A stretch of DNA of 64,000 nucleotides from Streptomyces olindensis. Lineage in GTDB: Bacteria > Actinomycetota > Actinomycetes > Streptomycetales > Streptomycetaceae. The notes beneath the pieces were generated by a model. The model was not told the origin of the DNA and ran no database searches. It saw only the letters and a list, made by a program, of their open reading frames with translations. The position numbers were made by a program, and so were the translations under genes. The stretch is taken from contig JJOH01000092.1 of NCBI GenBank assembly GCA_000696115.1, forward strand, positions 248,001-312,000, in the 5' to 3' direction. Below are positions 62,913 to 64,000 of the stretch, piece by piece. Numbering within the stretch: position 1 is the stretch's first letter; every line of letters starts with the position of its first letter.

Positions 62913-63067
62913 GCTCCGTCCTGGCTCGCACTGGCTGTCTGCATCGGCCAATTGTGGCGCACGGTCACCCGTTCAGCCCAACAGCGACACGCTCCGCGAC
63001 CTCAATGCACCTCACAACGGCCGGAAGGCCGCTGTGTGACGGGCGTAACCCCTCATGATCGGGCGAA

Positions 63068-63083
63068 GTGACAACGGTGTAAC
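63068..63083 (+). promoter_or_regulatory. candidate GlnR-like half box upstream of the nitrate reductase
   Basis: GTGAC at 63068-63072, six bases, GTAAC at 63079-63083. This matches the first two GlnR half-sites (GTnAC-n6-GaAAC) with one change. It lies 24 bp before the ATG, closer than usual, so it may instead overlap the transcription start. Confidence 0.35.
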
Positions 63084-63106
63084 GGGCGGTCCGTACCGTC
63101 GGGGGT

Positions 63107-64000
63107 ATGACCACGACCCACGGGACCCGGCAGGAGACGCGGCAGGTGCGCACCGTCTGCTCGTACTGCGGTGTGGGCTGCGGCCTGGTGCTCGACGTCG
63201 GGACCGGGCCGGACGGGCGGCGCACGGTCCTGAAGGCGTCCGGCGACAAGGCGCACCCGGCGAACGCGGGCCGGCTGTGCACCAAGGGCGCGACCACGGC
63301 CGACATGCTCGCCGCGCCCGGACGGCTGACCGCCGCGCTGGTGCGGGACGACCGGGGCGACGAGGCGGTCCCGGCACCGGTGGCCGACGCGATCGCCGAG
63401 ACGGCCGCCCGGCTGCGCTCGATCGTCGACGAGCACGGACCGGACGCGGTCGCCTTCTACGTGTCCGGGCAGATGAGCCTGGAGGCGCAGTACCTCGCGA
63501 ACAAGCTGGCCAAGGGGTTCGTGGGGACGAACCAGATCGAGTCGAACTCGCGGCTGTGCATGGCGAGCGCGGGCACCGGCTACAAGCTGTCGCTGGGCGC
63601 GGACGGGCCGCCCGGCTCGTACGAGGACTTCGACCGGGCGGATCTGTTCCTCGTCATCGGGTCGAACATGGCCGACTGCCATCCGATCCTCTTCCTGCGG
63701 ATGATGGAGCGGGTCAAGGCGGGGGCCCGGTTGATCGTCGTGGATCCGCGGCGGACCGCCACCGCGGCCAAGGCCGACCTGTTCCTCCAGGTCAGGCCGG
63801 GCACCGACCTCGCGCTGCTGAACGGCCTGCTGCACCTGCTGCACGCGGACGGGCACACCGACGACGCGTTCGTCGCCGCCCACACCGAGGGCTGGGAGGC
63901 CCTGCCGGAGTTCCTCGCCGACTACACCCCGGCGGCGGTCGCCGAGATCACCGGGCTCGCCGAGGACGACCTGCGCGAGGCGGCCCGGCTGATCGGTGCG
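63107..64000 (+). CDS. assimilatory nitrate reductase catalytic subunit (molybdopterin oxidoreductase), partial
   Basis: Begins at ATG 63107 and runs off the window after 298 codons without a stop. The 4Fe-4S motif is VCSYCGVGCGLVL with the fourth Cys in AGRLCTKGAT. Then follow the bis-MGD enzyme blocks AFYVSGQMSLEAQYLANKLA, ESNSRLCMASAGTGYKLSLG and FLVIGSNMADCHPILFLRM. CxYCGVGC and SNSRLCMAS are typical of NasA/NarB and related formate dehydrogenases. Assimilatory reduction of nitrate to nitrite in the cytoplasm is the likely role; formate dehydrogenase is the alternative. Confidence 0.87.
   Translation, partial: MTTTHGTRQETRQVRTVCSYCGVGCGLVLDVGTGPDGRRTVLKASGDKAHPANAGRLCTKGATTADMLAAPGRLTAALVRDDRGDEAVPAPVADAIAETAARLRSIVDEHGPDAVAFYVSGQMSLEAQYLANKLAKGFVGTNQIESNSRLCMASAGTGYKLSLGADGPPGSYEDFDRADLFLVIGSNMADCHPILFLRMMERVKAGARLIVVDPRRTATAAKADLFLQVRPGTDLALLNGLLHLLHADGHTDDAFVAAHTEGWEALPEFLADYTPAAVAEITGLAEDDLREAARLIGA

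Overview
The window is chromosomal DNA from a Streptomyces (or very close actinomycete). Support for this comes from the very high G+C with third-position G/C bias, frequent GTG starts, GTGA/ATGA stop-start overlaps, and a hrcA-dnaJ pair preceded by a CIRCE operator. Other typical markers are the lepA / rpsT / holA / comEC neighbourhood, a PP2C phosphatase with an RsbW-like kinase domain, a poly-HAMP hybrid kinase, DUF3097, a SepF paralogue and the actinobacterial VMAP / MoxR / SAV_2336 gene set. No tRNA, rRNA, CRISPR array or complete insertion sequence was seen.

Layout. (1) 1-25990 is conserved housekeeping DNA: VOC protein, rsmE, nitronate monooxygenase, dnaJ, hrcA, an MBL-fold hydrolase, DUF3097, hemW, a divergent PP2C phosphatase / hybrid-kinase pair with a response regulator, a long-chain acyl-CoA ligase, lepA, rpsT, two small enzyme-like genes, holA, a YceI protein, an arylamine N-acetyltransferase and the 3' part of comEC. 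(2) At about 25990 comEC is broken and joined to the 3' part of a peptide/nickel ABC-transporter ATPase gene. The rest of that transporter (two permeases and a binding lipoprotein) follows to 30393, and its usual second ATPase is absent. (3) 31112-38630 is a PaaX-linked catabolic cluster: acyl-CoA dehydrogenase, RidA-like protein, aryl-CoA ligase, fused FAD monooxygenase/old-yellow-enzyme and enoyl-CoA hydratase. It fits aerobic CoA-dependent degradation of 2-aminobenzoate (anthranilate) or a related aryl acid. (4) 38951-41744 holds an RsbW-like ATPase, argF and arcA. (5) 41846-53452 is a one-strand locus of seven genes: VMAP protein, MoxR AAA ATPase, a frameshifted vWA/NB-ARC/TPR gene, alpha/beta hydrolase, caspase-like protease, a small FxsA-like peptide and an HExxH peptide-modifying enzyme. 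(6) 53607-57643 encodes the Pnkp-Hen1 RNA repair pair. (7) 57803-64000 carries a methyltransferase, an LLM oxidoreductase, small unknowns, a MazG-type pyrophosphohydrolase coupled to an AAA ATPase, a SepF paralogue and the start of an assimilatory nitrate reductase that runs off the window.

The most unusual content is block 5. It joins the signalling core of the vWA-MoxR-VMAP conflict systems (a signal-integrating NTPase set with caspase and hydrolase effectors) to a peptide-modification pair of the FxSxx-COOH type. No radical-SAM gene is present, and the peptide lacks the FxSxx tail. Next to it lies Pnkp-Hen1, which seals and caps RNA cut by ribotoxins, so blocks 5 and 6 together look like a defence/damage-response island. 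Other notable signals are the comEC/ABC-ATPase breakpoint, two kinds of dispersed palindromic repeat sitting in frame inside coding sequences, and a shared 13-bp element in the two promoter regions of the catabolic cluster.

The only stretch above 300 bases without a gene is 38631-38950. It holds a long imperfect palindrome, a hairpin and a perfect 14-bp palindrome, each listed. Starts were chosen by ribosome-binding sites, stop-start overlaps and usual family length.
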